Below, one piece after another: positions 1 to 12,538 of a stretch of 64,000 nt of DNA (within the stretch, counting starts at the first letter, position 1; every line of letters starts with the position of its first letter). Position numbers and translations under genes: made by a program. A model generated the notes under the pieces. It was given only the letters and a program-made list of their open reading frames with translations. It was not told the DNA's origin and searched no databases. This DNA is from Neelides folsomi (Eukaryota; Arthropoda; Collembola; Neelipleona; Neelidae), in assembly GCA_034687125.1 (NCBI GenBank), contig JAQGBZ010000268.1:23515-87514 (forward strand), read 5' to 3'.

Positions 1-3000
1 ATTACCGAATGGGAAGTGGAGGAGGCGGGACGATGACAAGAAACAGGAGGCTCACCAGACACCTCGCCCGCCGGCTGCGAATCCCCAACACCCTCACCAA
101 CCTCACATGGGAAGAGGCATGGGAAATGCATGGGGTACATGTGCGGAGATTGAAGATGAGCAATTCGCCACTGGTATCCATTAAGAACCTCACCTCCTTA
201 TTTATCACCTCGCTAAGAGCTATTCGCAAAAAAGATCTCGTTCTCTTAAATCAACCTTTTAAATCCTAATTTACTTTTTACATCGCTGCATTACTCAAAA
301 AGCTCTCAACACTTCATTTCTCCATTGAGATCATCGTCTTCTCATCGCACTCTCCATATTTTATTAGCAATGAGAAGTTTGCTCAGATGGTTGAATCTCT
401 TGAGAAGTCTTTACTGTTTTTATATACTATATTACATGTTGATGTGTTTTAATCTAGTTAAGGACTATATTGTATTTATGAGGCACATCGTGAACTTACT
501 CTGTATGCTTAGCATCATAAAACAATGTGAAAATTTTAATAATACTTATGGTTTTTATTAAATTCTGAATCAATTTATATTAACTACATAAATACACATA
601 CCTACATTAACTTTCTTTAGTATAACTCAATTAATCTGATTATTATGATTGTGAATTATTTGAAAACTTTTAAAAATATTCATATAATAATGTACATAAA
701 TGGAGCATGTATTGGAAGGAACTTTTCTTGAATTTTTTTTAAAAAAGCAATTTAATAAACGTTAATTACTATTCATGCATTGCATTGTTTATTTCAAAGG
801 AATTGTTAAATCTTAATGGTCAAAATGCGACTTGCTTTTATTTCTGTTCATAATTTCCGGAGCATTTACTTTATCATTGCTCAAATTGGCAAAGACATGA
901 CAAAGGAAGAGAAAGCGATGCTTTTATCATCTGTTTCATCTGGAAAAACCACAAACTTGCAATTATGGTATTTGGCAATCCCAGAGAACGATAAATTTAA
1001 GATGATTTCCCCAAACCTGTTTATGCTTCGTATGCATTCAAAATGGATCAAGTAATATAACTAGCAATATCATGCTTATTCCTTATTCAAATCTCCTATA
1101 GAATCAACGTTCCATGAATCTCAGTGCTTGCAAGCCGTTCCTATATTTTGAAATTTCAAATGTGAATCAATGACAGATCATTTTCCACATTGTTGATCAT
1201 ACATTTATTTTTCTCCAAAATTCCATGTTTCCCAAATTGGCTCTCTGGCACTTCATTGAAAGAGGAGAGAGAAAGGACGGGAGGGATAATTGAATCTTCT
1301 CTTTTAGGTAAACATTGTGTGTTTCCTCCATGTGATTCCTACTAAAGAACCAATTATTGTGCGGAAGGAGATAAAAGAGGAAGTAATGGGTCTGAAGTCT
1401 TGTTCCGGAGTATAGTCGTAATTTAGCCATAAAGTGCTATTAGGGATTTGGGCAGGAATGGACGGCGGAGGAGTGTTTGAGGGGCCCCGCCTCTTCCAAT
1501 CTCGCGATAGCTCGAGAGGACCATAAATAAGGCAGGAAACATAATGGAGATAAGGGCCCTGAGACGAGGTTAAGGAAAGTGGCGGAGGAACGCAAGCCCG
1601 AGACGGCGGCCGTAATGGTCGGGGATCGACCGAACCGGGTAATGGAGGGATAATCAAAATGTCGCCGAGGCCGAGTGGTCCCGGATGACTCGAATGAAGG
1701 GAGATGAGCGGGGGCAGGTGCGGGCCTAAAAGAGCACAATCCGCTCCCCGCCTATTATTATAAATTAGAGTCTGTTGAGACAAGGGATAAATAGAAATTG
1801 GGAGGATCATCTGTTCGTTGCCATGGAACCATTGGGAGGTTGATGTAGATAAATGAGTCCATCCTGCTCTCACGGGTCTCTCCCGCATCAAGACAGAGAC
1901 TGAGGACCCGGGAGATAAAATTCATGAGCTCGCATAAATCCTCCGTCTTCGAGCTCCATTCCCGGAATCCAATAACGGGGAATTATTTCCTCCACAACTT
2001 TTATTATTCTTCCCCTCTCTCCAATTAACTCGCCCTCCTACAGACCCCGAGATGTTGAGATTCACTCCCTCCAAACCCATTTGGTCAGATGGACATTTAC
2101 CCAAATGTCTCCGAGTTACGATCCATATCCAAGATAACCAGAGGAGATTGTATATAAATATGAGACCGTGTGGAATTTGGAATTTGCACAATAAACGGCG
2201 CAATTTCGAATCTTCCTTCCAACGCGGCCAGATGATCAAAAGAAGATTGAGAAGGACCAGTTTCTAAATTGAGGAGCGGGAAAGACATAAAAGTGTCAGA
2301 GAAGAGAATGGATTTATTACGGAATAATTCTCGTAATGGCGGAATGAATATGGATCAATATCGATGAGGTTTAATAGGAGAAATTGAGCAGAGTGGTTTT
2401 ATTAAATGCCACTTTGTTATATCGGCCCTTTATGACTCGCCCTGAGTGAACAGTGGCCTCAGATGAGGAAATCACTCTTGGCCCGTCTTTACACCAAGCA
2501 TTATGGATATTGAATTATGCCCCTCAATTGAGTTTATGACCGCACTCTTACTAAGAGCTCACTATCTTAATTACCAACTCTCTTCCTCACCCCCTCAATC
2601 TCAACCTTTTGATCATTTATAGACCCATGGCCTAGCATTTGGGCCCTCCGATGCAACTCGCCACCTCCTTTTATTACTCCTTCAATTACGAGGAAGGAAC
2701 ATGATCGTACATTAAAATGGAATTTTCTCAAGTAGTAATAATATTTTAAAAGCACGTGCATTTTCAAGCATTTAAATGACTAATTGCTAAGTATGTATGT
2801 GGGACGAGAAATGCAAATTGAATAATTGGGCGATAATAAATATATAAGTGTTTAGAAGAAGAATTAGGAGTAATGAGCATATTTACCGTTGAGAATTGAG
2901 TAAAATGAATCATCACTTTAAAATTCTACTTTACAACGAACAAGATGAGGATGTATTTTAATAAAGATCTAAATTACAATTCTAACTGTATAATGAAATG

Positions 3001-4034
3001 AGCGAAACTTAAATCGCAGAATTGCATTCATAATTATCACATATCAATTCTATGTATGACAATAAGATATTCTTTTTATTCAGGGTCAGTATATTATCAT
3101 TTTAGTATGGAAGTGAGTCTAAATTTGGCTAAAGAAATGCTTAAAGGCTTCTTTGAGTGAGTGAACCAATATAAAATATCGGCTAACTCGATAAGAATGA
3201 TCCAAAGAACTTTTATGATGTTTTTGTTTTCTTTGTAATTCAAAATACAATATGGAATAATATTAGTAATAAATGAACTAAATTTAAAATGAAAGTTGCT
3301 ACTTGTTCAAGTATAATGGAGGTTATTTGGGTACGTGCAAAGGAAGAAAGAAATTCCAATAATGACAATAATGAGCAAATAGATTCAATTCTGAAAGCTT
3401 CATGTTTTATTTTGGCACAAGAGAATTCACATTACTGTCTTCTATACTCTATTGTAATATCAACAACACAGTCTGTAAGATAATAAATCCCTTCAATGGC
3501 ACATTCCTCCTTATTTCAATAGCATTAGTACAATTAGACAAATGGAATTGTTTTAAGCTTAAATGAGAGCAGTTAATTACTAAAAATGTCAAATATATTC
3601 TACATAAACTCTCAATAGCCAAATTGATTCTTTAAAAATTCTATAAAGCCTAACTTTCTTCTTATAACAAAATGGAATTAGTACGAAAAAATGAAATAAA
3701 TAATATTTTATAAAAAGGTTAAAAAATCTTAAAACCAAGATTCATAACCCTCATTAAATTTATTATATTTTCTACAACTAATGAATTCTTGATGAAATCT
3801 TATTCTTAATACTGAAATCTCTATACAGGACTTTGTGCTGACAATGAGACTTGAATAATTAATCCTCATGCACGTTATACACATATTAATATTAATATTT
3901 ACACCATCCTTTTCAATATACACAAGAGGGAAATGAGTATAATATTGGTTTTAATACATAATACTTAAACATAACTTAAACACTTAACTTAAAAAATCAT
4001 CTGAGTATCATTATAAGGACAATTGAAAAGAGAT
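1..4034. other. Non-coding DNA downstream of eve with GC-rich islands
   Basis: No convincing gene. Open frames here, such as the proline-rich one on the minus strand at 1304-1891, have no recognisable domain, no splice context and no family resemblance. The stretch alternates AT-rich DNA with markedly GC-richer islands, at about 1-250, 1440-2300 and 2400-2750. The 1.5-2.35 kb island repeats the homeodomain-type word TAATGG (1542, 1613, 1640, 2334). It also contains Caudal/Hox-like words such as CCATAAA at 1521 and CCTTTATGA near 2427. By position, 3' of even-skipped, enhancer or silencer function is plausible, but this is inference. Confidence 0.5.
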
Positions 4035-7000
4035 TCAATGTTTCGGACTTTCTTTGTATGGTTGGAAGAGAGTTGTGGCCGGCGGTGAGTGGCGGGTATG
4101 TGGAGACGGGGTATTTTTGCCTCCCGGGCTCAACCTCTCTGGATCCACACATTGAATGCAATTCTCGCTTGAGGAGTTTGAGGACGGGGAAGACGTGAGG
4201 GGAATTCGAGTTGTTGTAACATGAGACATCTCGTCCGGGTTGTCCCGGAGGTAAGGCGGGTACATGGGCCGAGAGCCTGTAGAGGAGGAACTCACAAGAC
4301 CATAGGGATGATGACTGGGAGAATGGAATCCGGGGCGGATGGGACCTCCATGTCCCTGCGGAACTCCTTGCGGGTAGGGATTTCTCGGAGGCATGCCAGG
4401 ACCCATGGTTGGATGCGGGTAGTAGGCTGCTTGATAGAGAGATGCTGGATTGTAAGGATAGTTGGTGGCCGAGGCAGCGGCCGCATGGAGGATGTAGGCA
4501 GCTAAAGCAGGGTCAGCATATGGCCAGGCCAAGGCAAGTCGTTGGCGCTTGTCTTTCATCCTCCGGTTTTGAAACCAAACCTGGAATTAAAAAACTTTGT
4601 TGATTGAGTTTGCTAAATATAATAACTTAGTTCCTTGAATGATCATTTTCCCAATACTTTTAGTTTAAGATTATGTAATTATTCTCGTGAGGAATAATGG
4701 AAAGTTTGTAAGTAAGTTGATAAATACATGTTTAACACGACGGCCTGGAGATAAAGTAAATTGAACATGTGTAAGTGTAAGAATTGTAAAAAGCATTATG
4801 CGTCGCTTTTGAAGGTGTCAAAAGAAGATGAAGAGGGAGGGTCTGAGGGCCGCCGTGGAGGAAGAGGATGTGTGCAAAGGAGGACATCCCAAGTCTTAAT
4901 TAAATTTTAACGTGTTTTTTCATTCGTCAAAGGAGAATTCCACCGAGATTTTAGCAGCTCAATTATCGAGCGATGATAAGGCGAGAAGTGAGCAAAGGTT
5001 CTCGGATTTCATTCCCTGATTTTACGAGCCCCCTCTTAACACCATTATCCCTTTACTCTCAAATTGTTTCTCTGGCCCGAGCCGCCTGTGAGTTTCTCGC
5101 TCTCTCAGCTCCTTCGGCTGATGATGAAAATCTTAATGTTTAATGTCTCCTCATTAGACTTCCTTAGCGAGGCCATTATCGCTCTCCATTATGCCTCCTG
5201 TTTAGATGAGACTCGGAGTCTCTGCATATTTGATAAGATGAGGCGCTATGATTACGCGCCTTCGACAAACCCCAACCATTGGAAGGAAAAGAAACACTCA
5301 TCTACCTTGATCGTTGACTCGGGGAGATTGAGCTGAGCGGCCAATTCGCACCTCCGAGGTCGAGAGACGTAATTTTCTTTGAAGAACTCCTTCTCCAGCC
5401 GCCCCAATTGCTCTCTCGTGAACGCTGTCCGATAACGACGAATCCCCTCGTTCACCGACCCATTCCCTCCTGGTGACTTCTCCGAATCTATGAACAAAAC
5501 GTTCATTGTTAGTTATTTAAGCTAATGAATATAATATTTTTTCTATCTATACTAATAAGTTCAAAATGAGGCTTCTTTATTAGACAATTTTGGGATTCCG
5601 GCTAAGAGGGAAATGATAGGAAAATAATTGGACCTCTAATCCTTCCTTTTGTTACTTTTTTTAAATCCTTTTCTAATTATTCCCAGAATCGCTCATAAGA
5701 CAAAACGATTGTCAGCAAGATGTTGATGAATGGAATGAAAAGCCATATGTGGGTGTAATTTTAGTGCCTATTTAGCCAAAAGGAGAAAAACCCTTGTCCC
5801 ATGAGCCTATGGAGAGCTATGTAGTGATTGTATTAGGACTTATTGGTAATCATCGTCGGTGGAAGAGTTTTGACCCTTCCTAATCCTCTAAAACTTAATC
5901 CCTAAAGGCTTTATGTTTGTGTATATTTGGTTATGGGAGGAGTGGTGTTGGGTTGAAATAAGTGTTTGCTTTCGGTTTTCTCGGAATCAAAAGAGAACCC
6001 CAGGGTGTGGAGGGTTTCAGAAGCCAACTAACTTTTAAGCCCCGCGAGTCAACTTCACAGAGAATTTGACGACTCCTGATGAGGGTTTTAGCGGTTTATA
6101 TTTGGGGCTGGGAATACCTGGGATATCCACTTCCTCATGATATCAATTAGTATCTCCCAACGGCCGCAACTATGTAATAAGCGAATTGAGAGATGTGGGG
6201 CGGCTGGTGACTTATTTATAGCCGTCAAGGGATGAGCTTTATGGCCAAAGTCAAATACTTTGTTGAAAGAGAACAAAAGGATGGGCCTGGATTTTGGAGT
6301 GGAGATGTGGGTGGGCTTTGATCCGAAGCGGGGGTGTCCTCCGCGAATGAGGACGGTGGAGACATTGAGGAATGGGAGCCTTTGTCACCCCGCGTGTTCC
6401 TTCCCTTTGTCCCTTCCTCCGATGGTCGGAGAGAATAGCAGGCATGTGCCCTTTGACAGAGAAGCCCTTTCTATTGTGACAACTAGCTGACACTTATACG
6501 ATACTCACCTGAGCTCTCTTCATCCCACCTATACGACCAAATTCTTTTCTCCCTCCACAACCAACATTTCTCTCTTCACAGATGTACTCTTATGTCCCAA
6601 CCACAAGGAATTTCCTATTATGATGATCAACCCCTATTAGCCACTATGTCATTCAAACCATTCCCAATTCAAGTCTTTCATATTTCACTCATCAATCAAG
6701 TATTAAGTTGAAAGAAATAGCAGAAATTGACAAACTATTAAACTATCAAAACATTAAGGACATTATCTAAAGTCCCAATAGTGGAAAGGACACCTATTTT
6801 ACTAATCTAGTTTATACAATTTAATAAAATATTATAAGAAACCCCAAATCGGCGTTCTTTCAATATTTCATCAGATGAGAAACAAAATATACTCGTATTA
6901 TAAATACAGAGTGTTGTAATGAAATGAAATGAAGCAATAAGTACAGAATAAATCTATTTCTTATAAAATGAGCCGTTTTAAAATACCAACTAATATTATG

Positions 7001-7432
7001 AATTATAGAATTATGAATACATAATTCAATTTACTGACCTTTATCGGAAGGAGGTGAGTTTTTGATGGAGAGATCGTCTCGTCCCTTTGAGCTTCCCTTG
7101 AGAGAGTCTGGAGAGTGGAGGGAGGAAATTGGCGGAGTGGCAGGAGGAGATTGGTCCGATCCGATCGGCGGGGAAATCGGGGCCGCCTTGATGTTAATTC
7201 CCGAAAACCCATGGATCCCAAGTCCGTGATGGAGCATGTGATGCGGGATTGGGGCCGGATGGTGCGGGTGCGGGTGATGCGGCCGGAGAATGTCTTGAAT
7301 CCGAAGTAGCCCGTTTCCGCAGAGCATCCCCGAATTGTCAGGCGGGTTTGAGTCAATCGGAATTTGTATTTGTCTTGGCTGCATCTTCCTGCTGAGCCGT
7401 TGCTGAGACTGCGGATGGAGGAGGAGGTTCAT
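4035..7432 (-). CDS. eve: Even-skipped/Evx homeobox transcription factor
   Basis: Nuclear homeodomain transcription factor of the Eve/Evx family, known for pair-rule segmentation and neuronal patterning in arthropods. Three exons join in frame: 7039-7432, 5306-5487 and 4035-4580, giving 373 residues. Residues 1-131 are low-complexity and contain a His/Pro-rich stretch. The homeodomain spans about residues 146-205: [19 protein letters not shown] opens it, and helix 3 is [17 protein letters not shown]. An intron falls exactly between homeodomain residues 46 and 47 (TIK|VWFQ). The family-specific flank [18 protein letters not shown] follows, then a Pro/Tyr-rich tail. The C-terminus [12 protein letters not shown] resembles the Groucho-binding LFKPY-type motif described for Eve. 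The start is the ATG at 7430-7432 in a good context (CCACATG); a second in-frame ATG lies 16 codons on and is an alternative. Both introns contain GC-rich patches. Identity is very secure; the N-terminal start is less so. Confidence 0.95.
4581..5305 (-). other. eve intron 2 (splits the homeobox)
   Basis: GT-AG intron between the codons for homeodomain residues 46 and 47. The donor is at 5305-5304 and the acceptor at 4582-4581. It contains a GC-richer block at about 4800-5290. Part of that block is open in another frame on the plus strand, which I treat as chance. No separate gene is visible. Confidence 0.8.
5488..7038 (-). other. eve intron 1, probable regulatory intron
   Basis: GT-AG intron (donor at 7038-7037, acceptor ending 5488) separating the N-terminal exon from the homeobox exon. 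At 1.55 kb it is long compared with most introns in this window. A GC-richer island at about 5860-6500 contains several TTTAT words, for example GGTTTATATTTGG near 6093, CTTATTTATAGCC near 6210 and GCTTTATGGCC near 6236. This would suit an intronic enhancer, but nothing demonstrates one. Confidence 0.5.
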
Positions 7433-10400
7433 GTGGTCCGGGCGATGAGGAAAGAGTGAAGGTTCCTCTGCTACTCCACTTGGACTATCTCTGAGCCGAG
7501 GGGCGGGCCAGGGAAGGAATCATAGCCCTTGCGGCCCAATCATCGGCCCTATCCACGTCTTGATTCGAGCCATCAGGACGGGATGATGTGCCATCACCCA
7601 TCACTATCTCTGTATAGAATACCCAGCCCCACACCTTCTTCCTTTTATGCTCGCCCATATATCTTTCACTCCTGCTACAATATATTCCTTTTCTGTAACA
7701 AATAGATATCTCAATACTACCGACAATAAGTCTACTATATTTACTGTATAAATGTTTCTACTTCAGTATAATCTGTATATCTACAGTAGTTATATTTTAG
7801 AACTATGGAAAATTCATATAAAAGAATATCTGTATATCAGAAGCACTTGATCCCCAAAGGAGGTATTTATGCCTTCTTACGACGTCCTCCTTCCTTTTGT
7901 CATCCTCCATGTAATGAGCCTCACTTGGCATTCTAGCTCGTGCTCCCAATTGTATCTACACCTGACATTACCTCTCTATAGAAAGAGTTTACATTCTCCA
8001 CGAACCCCTTTACGACAGAGGCTACGTGATTTCTAACCATTAAATTTAATTTGAGATGTGAGGGGTATGTAATTTTTACTTGAGTACGGCTCAGTTTCCA
8101 GTAATCTTCAATCATACTATTATACTACAATTAGTAGTATTCTTTTAAATTTTATCATTCCTGCATAAATATTATTTTAATTGTCTTTATTTGCTTCATG
8201 AGATTTATTGAGATAATTTTAAAGTGCTAAATAAATTATTGTATATTATTAATGGCGTTTAATTGTACGAATTCTGGACTAATGTATTTTTTAAATTGTG
8301 CGTGCTACTAATATTAACTTTAATCTATTGAAACTTGTCGTTTATGGTTAATCTCGTTATTCCTCCATTTTAATCCTCAGGTATTTCAAAGTCGACCACA
8401 AGTCCAATTCAGTTATTACTTCAAGATGAGTATGCAAGGAATGAACTTTAACGGTTTTGATATGAGGCATTCATAATTTGACACAAAGATTCCTTATCAG
8501 TTAACAAGGATTGACGCATCGATGCATCAGGTATTCATAATTGGCTCTCATTCCTCGGAAAAGTTAATGGATTAAGAATTCGTTGTAGGTGGCATGTAAG
8601 AATTGATTGAAGGACAAGTTTGAGCTCCCGAATCATTTACCTTTAATTATCCTCGGAACTGTTTGTGAAACCGATCGAGTGTCTCGTCTCGACAACCGCG
8701 CATAAAATGCATTATTTATGAAGAGGCCTCAACTTCTCAGCTTCCAATGTTCTCGATACGGTTAAGGGTTCAAGTTCATAGAATGTGTTATTCCTCAACG
8801 TCTCTCCCTTCAAGTTTTGTTTTGGGGAGTAATTGAAACTAATGGAATAATGGGATATTGTTCCGTCCAAGTAAAGGGATCCTGTCTGGGCCCGTTGCCC
8901 GGCCGAGAATTGGCATTGGAGTCAGAGTGACTCTTGAGATAAGCAGAGTGCCTTTATTCGTAATGGAATAAAACGGTCAGGACTGGGCACATGATAATCT
9001 GTCGTCGTCGGCGTCTGTCAGCTCCATTACCCCCAAAACCTCCGCTTTTCACTTGCACTTCCTTCACCCAAAATGATTATCTCAAAAGACTCGTCAAAAT
9101 ACTCCTCTTTGGCCCATTTGTAAGATACTACAAACGTAGTACAACCTTCCTTAAGACATATATTTACATCGAGATGCGACAAGTCCCTTTAGGGTTTTTA
9201 ACAATTCAACAACAACTGTGTCCAATATAAGTAAAAGCAAAGTGAGATTTTTAGGAATTTTGGTATTATTACGCGGAAAGCTCTTAAACCGTTGTTTGAC
9301 TGATATTATGATACGCGGCAGCAATATATAAAATGAAACAGATAGATACAAAATATACTTATAAAGATCCTTAATGTACATATAAATAGTATAACTATCT
9401 GTATATAGTATAGTGATTTACTGATAGAAGGTAGTAAGTATTTTATACATATGTGACTGATCAGAAGTATAATAATGTATGGAATACATACATATATAGG
9501 TGATTATGGAATCTCTTGAGATATGTTCAGGATAATATAATGGATATAGTCAATCAACGAATGAATTGGATGTTTTTGTTGGATTTTGGGCAGGTTTTGA
9601 TGTTCATCATTTCCTTGGGCTGGTGGGATATGTAAATGAGGGTGAACGTAGTTATGAGCACTTATTAGTATTTATTACTAACCCGGGCCGTCGTAAAGGA
9701 GGAGTTTGGGAGGTTCGAGGGTCGGAGAATCTCTCTTTATGACGAGGGAAAGAAAGGGAGAGAATCGTCGTAAAAGGAAAGGTCAGACATTATATTATTG
9801 TGTTTTGTTGTGACCGCCGACGGCCGCGGAGGGACAGCCACCTGCTACTGAGACATCCCCCCTATTGACTCCACAAGAGGAAAACTGAGAATCCAAACCA
9901 ATAATCTCCTTTCAAGAGCTCCATGTCCATAAGCTCCAAGCGTAAAGTATACTTTGAGAGATAGATAAGATTAACCCTCGACCTGCTACAATAATATCAT
10001 CTTCCCTCAACCGCTCAAGACTCAAACCAAAATATTAATGCAATGTGGAAAACTCCTCAGGAACACATTGTAAACATTTTATTCCTTTTACTACATGTTG
10101 GATAGAAATGTTTTTAAAATAGTTTTAATAGCTTTCCTTTTTACAACTTATTTGGATTCTCAGAAATTGTCTTTAAAAACAGATAATGTAGATAACCCAC
10201 TGATAGTTTTATGAAAAGATCGGAAGCTCAATGTTAGTAAAAGTAGGTTCTTCAATTAAACAATTTTTCTGACGTGCTCCATTGGTATTTGATTCCAATT
10301 ATTGTAATTTTCCAAGAACAGTTAATTTCCAAAGGAATTTCGGCATGTATTTGATTGCAGTGAAAGGGGACTTTGGATAGGTGATGTTGAGTGATGGGCA

Positions 10401-12538
10401 GGAGCTGTTCAGAGCCCGGCCATGTTGAGGAGGCGGAGAGGGACTTAAAATAGAGCTCGTCGTCGGTCGTAGTGGGAGGGAAGGGAGAGGTGATAATAGG
10501 ATTTCGGTAGGATAGAGGAAAATGTTGAGGATCGGAGGTGGAAGCGCTGTCGAGACCCTGTCAAATACTGAGGATGATGAATGACCCACCGCCCTTCCCC
10601 CCGCAATCATACGAAGAAGGACGGGAAACCCCCTTTGGATCCAACCCTACTAAAAGACTATCATTGAACAGAACCTGATCCGGATTACCCGATTCTACCA
10701 AAAGAGATGCTCAGCACAGCTTGAACACCTTTTTTAAACAAGCCGACCACATTTTTCGGCTTTGTAAAGAACTTTTCTCCTTTAGCTCCTCATTGGGCCT
10801 ACGGGGACTCCAAACCCTTTGAGCTCAACTTTCTCTCCAACAAATGGGAGGATGAGTGAGCTAACAATCAAAACCATTCCGCCAAATTCCTCACTTCGAT
10901 GTCAAATCATTATGGTTTCTTTTATCAATAAATTAACACTCTAATAGACGTAGTGAGAAATGCTATTAAATATCCCCCCTCCGCTTCTCTTTAATCAAAA
11001 AGACCATTTCTCAATTTCACAGAACTCTGAAGCTAGCGAGAGAAAATTCATTTGCAATTCACATATTCTCATTTTAATCCGAATGAGCAAAGTCTAGTTA
11101 AAGTTTTAGGGAATCGCGAGATTCGGCCAGGCAGGGAGATAAATAGAAGCGGAGAGACAGGGTGTGTAATTGGGTGTTTTGGATGTGGGAGCTGAAAACC
11201 TTCGTGTTGTTTGGTTTCGGTTAAATGAACCAACGATAAATCCTAGTGTGGTAATTTGGCCTTTATAAATTGACATTGATTTCTGGGAGTCGGGCCTTTA
11301 TTGGCCTCGCCGTTTATCTTGGCACGAAAGTATTTCCTTTTGTCCTCAGCGAGTCCATGACAAAACCGAAATGGCTCCTCCTTTGCCCATCGCACTCCGA
11401 CGATCCAAATCCTCAAATGGAGAATGGAAAAAGATGGGAACTCAATTTCCCGAGGAAAATCGCCCCATTTAAATTCTAATTCAACTTGTTATCTTCCCCA
11501 TGGCCCTTCCGCCCTCACGGAATCAATTCGCTTCGCAGACATCTCCGGATCAAATCAAAAGGAGGGAATTACTTCCTGAATAAACAATGATCCTCTGGTC
11601 CCTTCCATTATTCCTCCCCATCTCTTACAATACTAATTATGAGCGGACAAAAAATTATGCCTGCCACTCGAAGGGTTAAAGGGAATTATTAACCCTCTCT
11701 CTTCTTTATCAAATAAAACGGTTGAGTCCCTTCAGAGATTTCATGAGGATTTGGAGGGAGCAACCCTTTTGACCCCCGAATAGAGAACATATGGGTGTTT
11801 ACAATCCAGTTACCGGATTAGGACTTTCTCCCTCTGGGCCCATCCGACTTCCTTTTATTAGAACAATGATAACATGGATATCCACTTACAATCCCATCTC
11901 TCCAATCCAATGATGGTTGTAAATTCTAATATCCTAATTGGTTCAAAATTGAGTTATCTTATTAGGGATTCAAGGAACGAGGTGAACTTGCTTAAGATAA
12001 CTCTCATTTTAACCACATGAACCCAATAAATCATAATGAACCTTAAGGTGTTTTCTACATATTTGATACAACACACCAATATATGGAATATCTTCATTCA
12101 AGAAGCTTATATTATTGTAAAGGGAGTAATACCATCGTTAAGATATTAGCTAGGTATATACATACATAATAGTATGTGCACACATGTATGATATACTTCA
12201 TATAAGTATACCTAATAAATACTAGGTATTAGTAGTAACATTGGGTATTCTATTTTAATAAATGCATAAATATGCATACCTTTCATAAATTCCAGAAGGA
12301 TAAATTTAAGATTTATAACCTACATTAATTATTTCATAAGCCATAACATACATACAGATAGGTACACTCTGGAGCAGAATTCCTGGTGCATAGTATTTTT
12401 TTTAAATATTTCGAAAAATACAAGATATTTTTATTGAGCAATCTTACAACACTTTTAGGTATAATTTGATATTCATTTGAAAAATATAGTTAAAAGGCTT
12501 TAAACTAAACTAAAATATTATAAAACCAGCATTAAATC
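7433..12538. other. Upstream region of eve with GC-rich islands; no gene seen
   Basis: About 5.1 kb without a supported gene. GC-richer islands (about 7433-7680, 8340-9100, 9590-9860, 10300-10870 and 11100-11900) are separated by AT-rich DNA. They contain Caudal/posterior-Hox-like words, for example TTTACGA near 8009, ATTTATGAAG near 8713, CGTCGTAAAGG near 9691, CTTTATGACGAGG near 9735, CGTCGTAAAAGG near 9767 and TTTATTGGCC near 11297. One TAATGG lies near 8961. The 7.44-7.55 kb block just upstream of the eve start contains a CCAAT word and is the likeliest promoter area. I found no clear TATA box at a convincing distance. Confidence 0.45.

Noticed and set aside
1304-1891. 195-codon proline-rich open frame on the minus strand
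   Set aside because: The GC-rich local composition lengthens open frames. There is no domain or splice context, and another long frame overlaps at 1440-1739. Regulatory DNA of eve is more likely.
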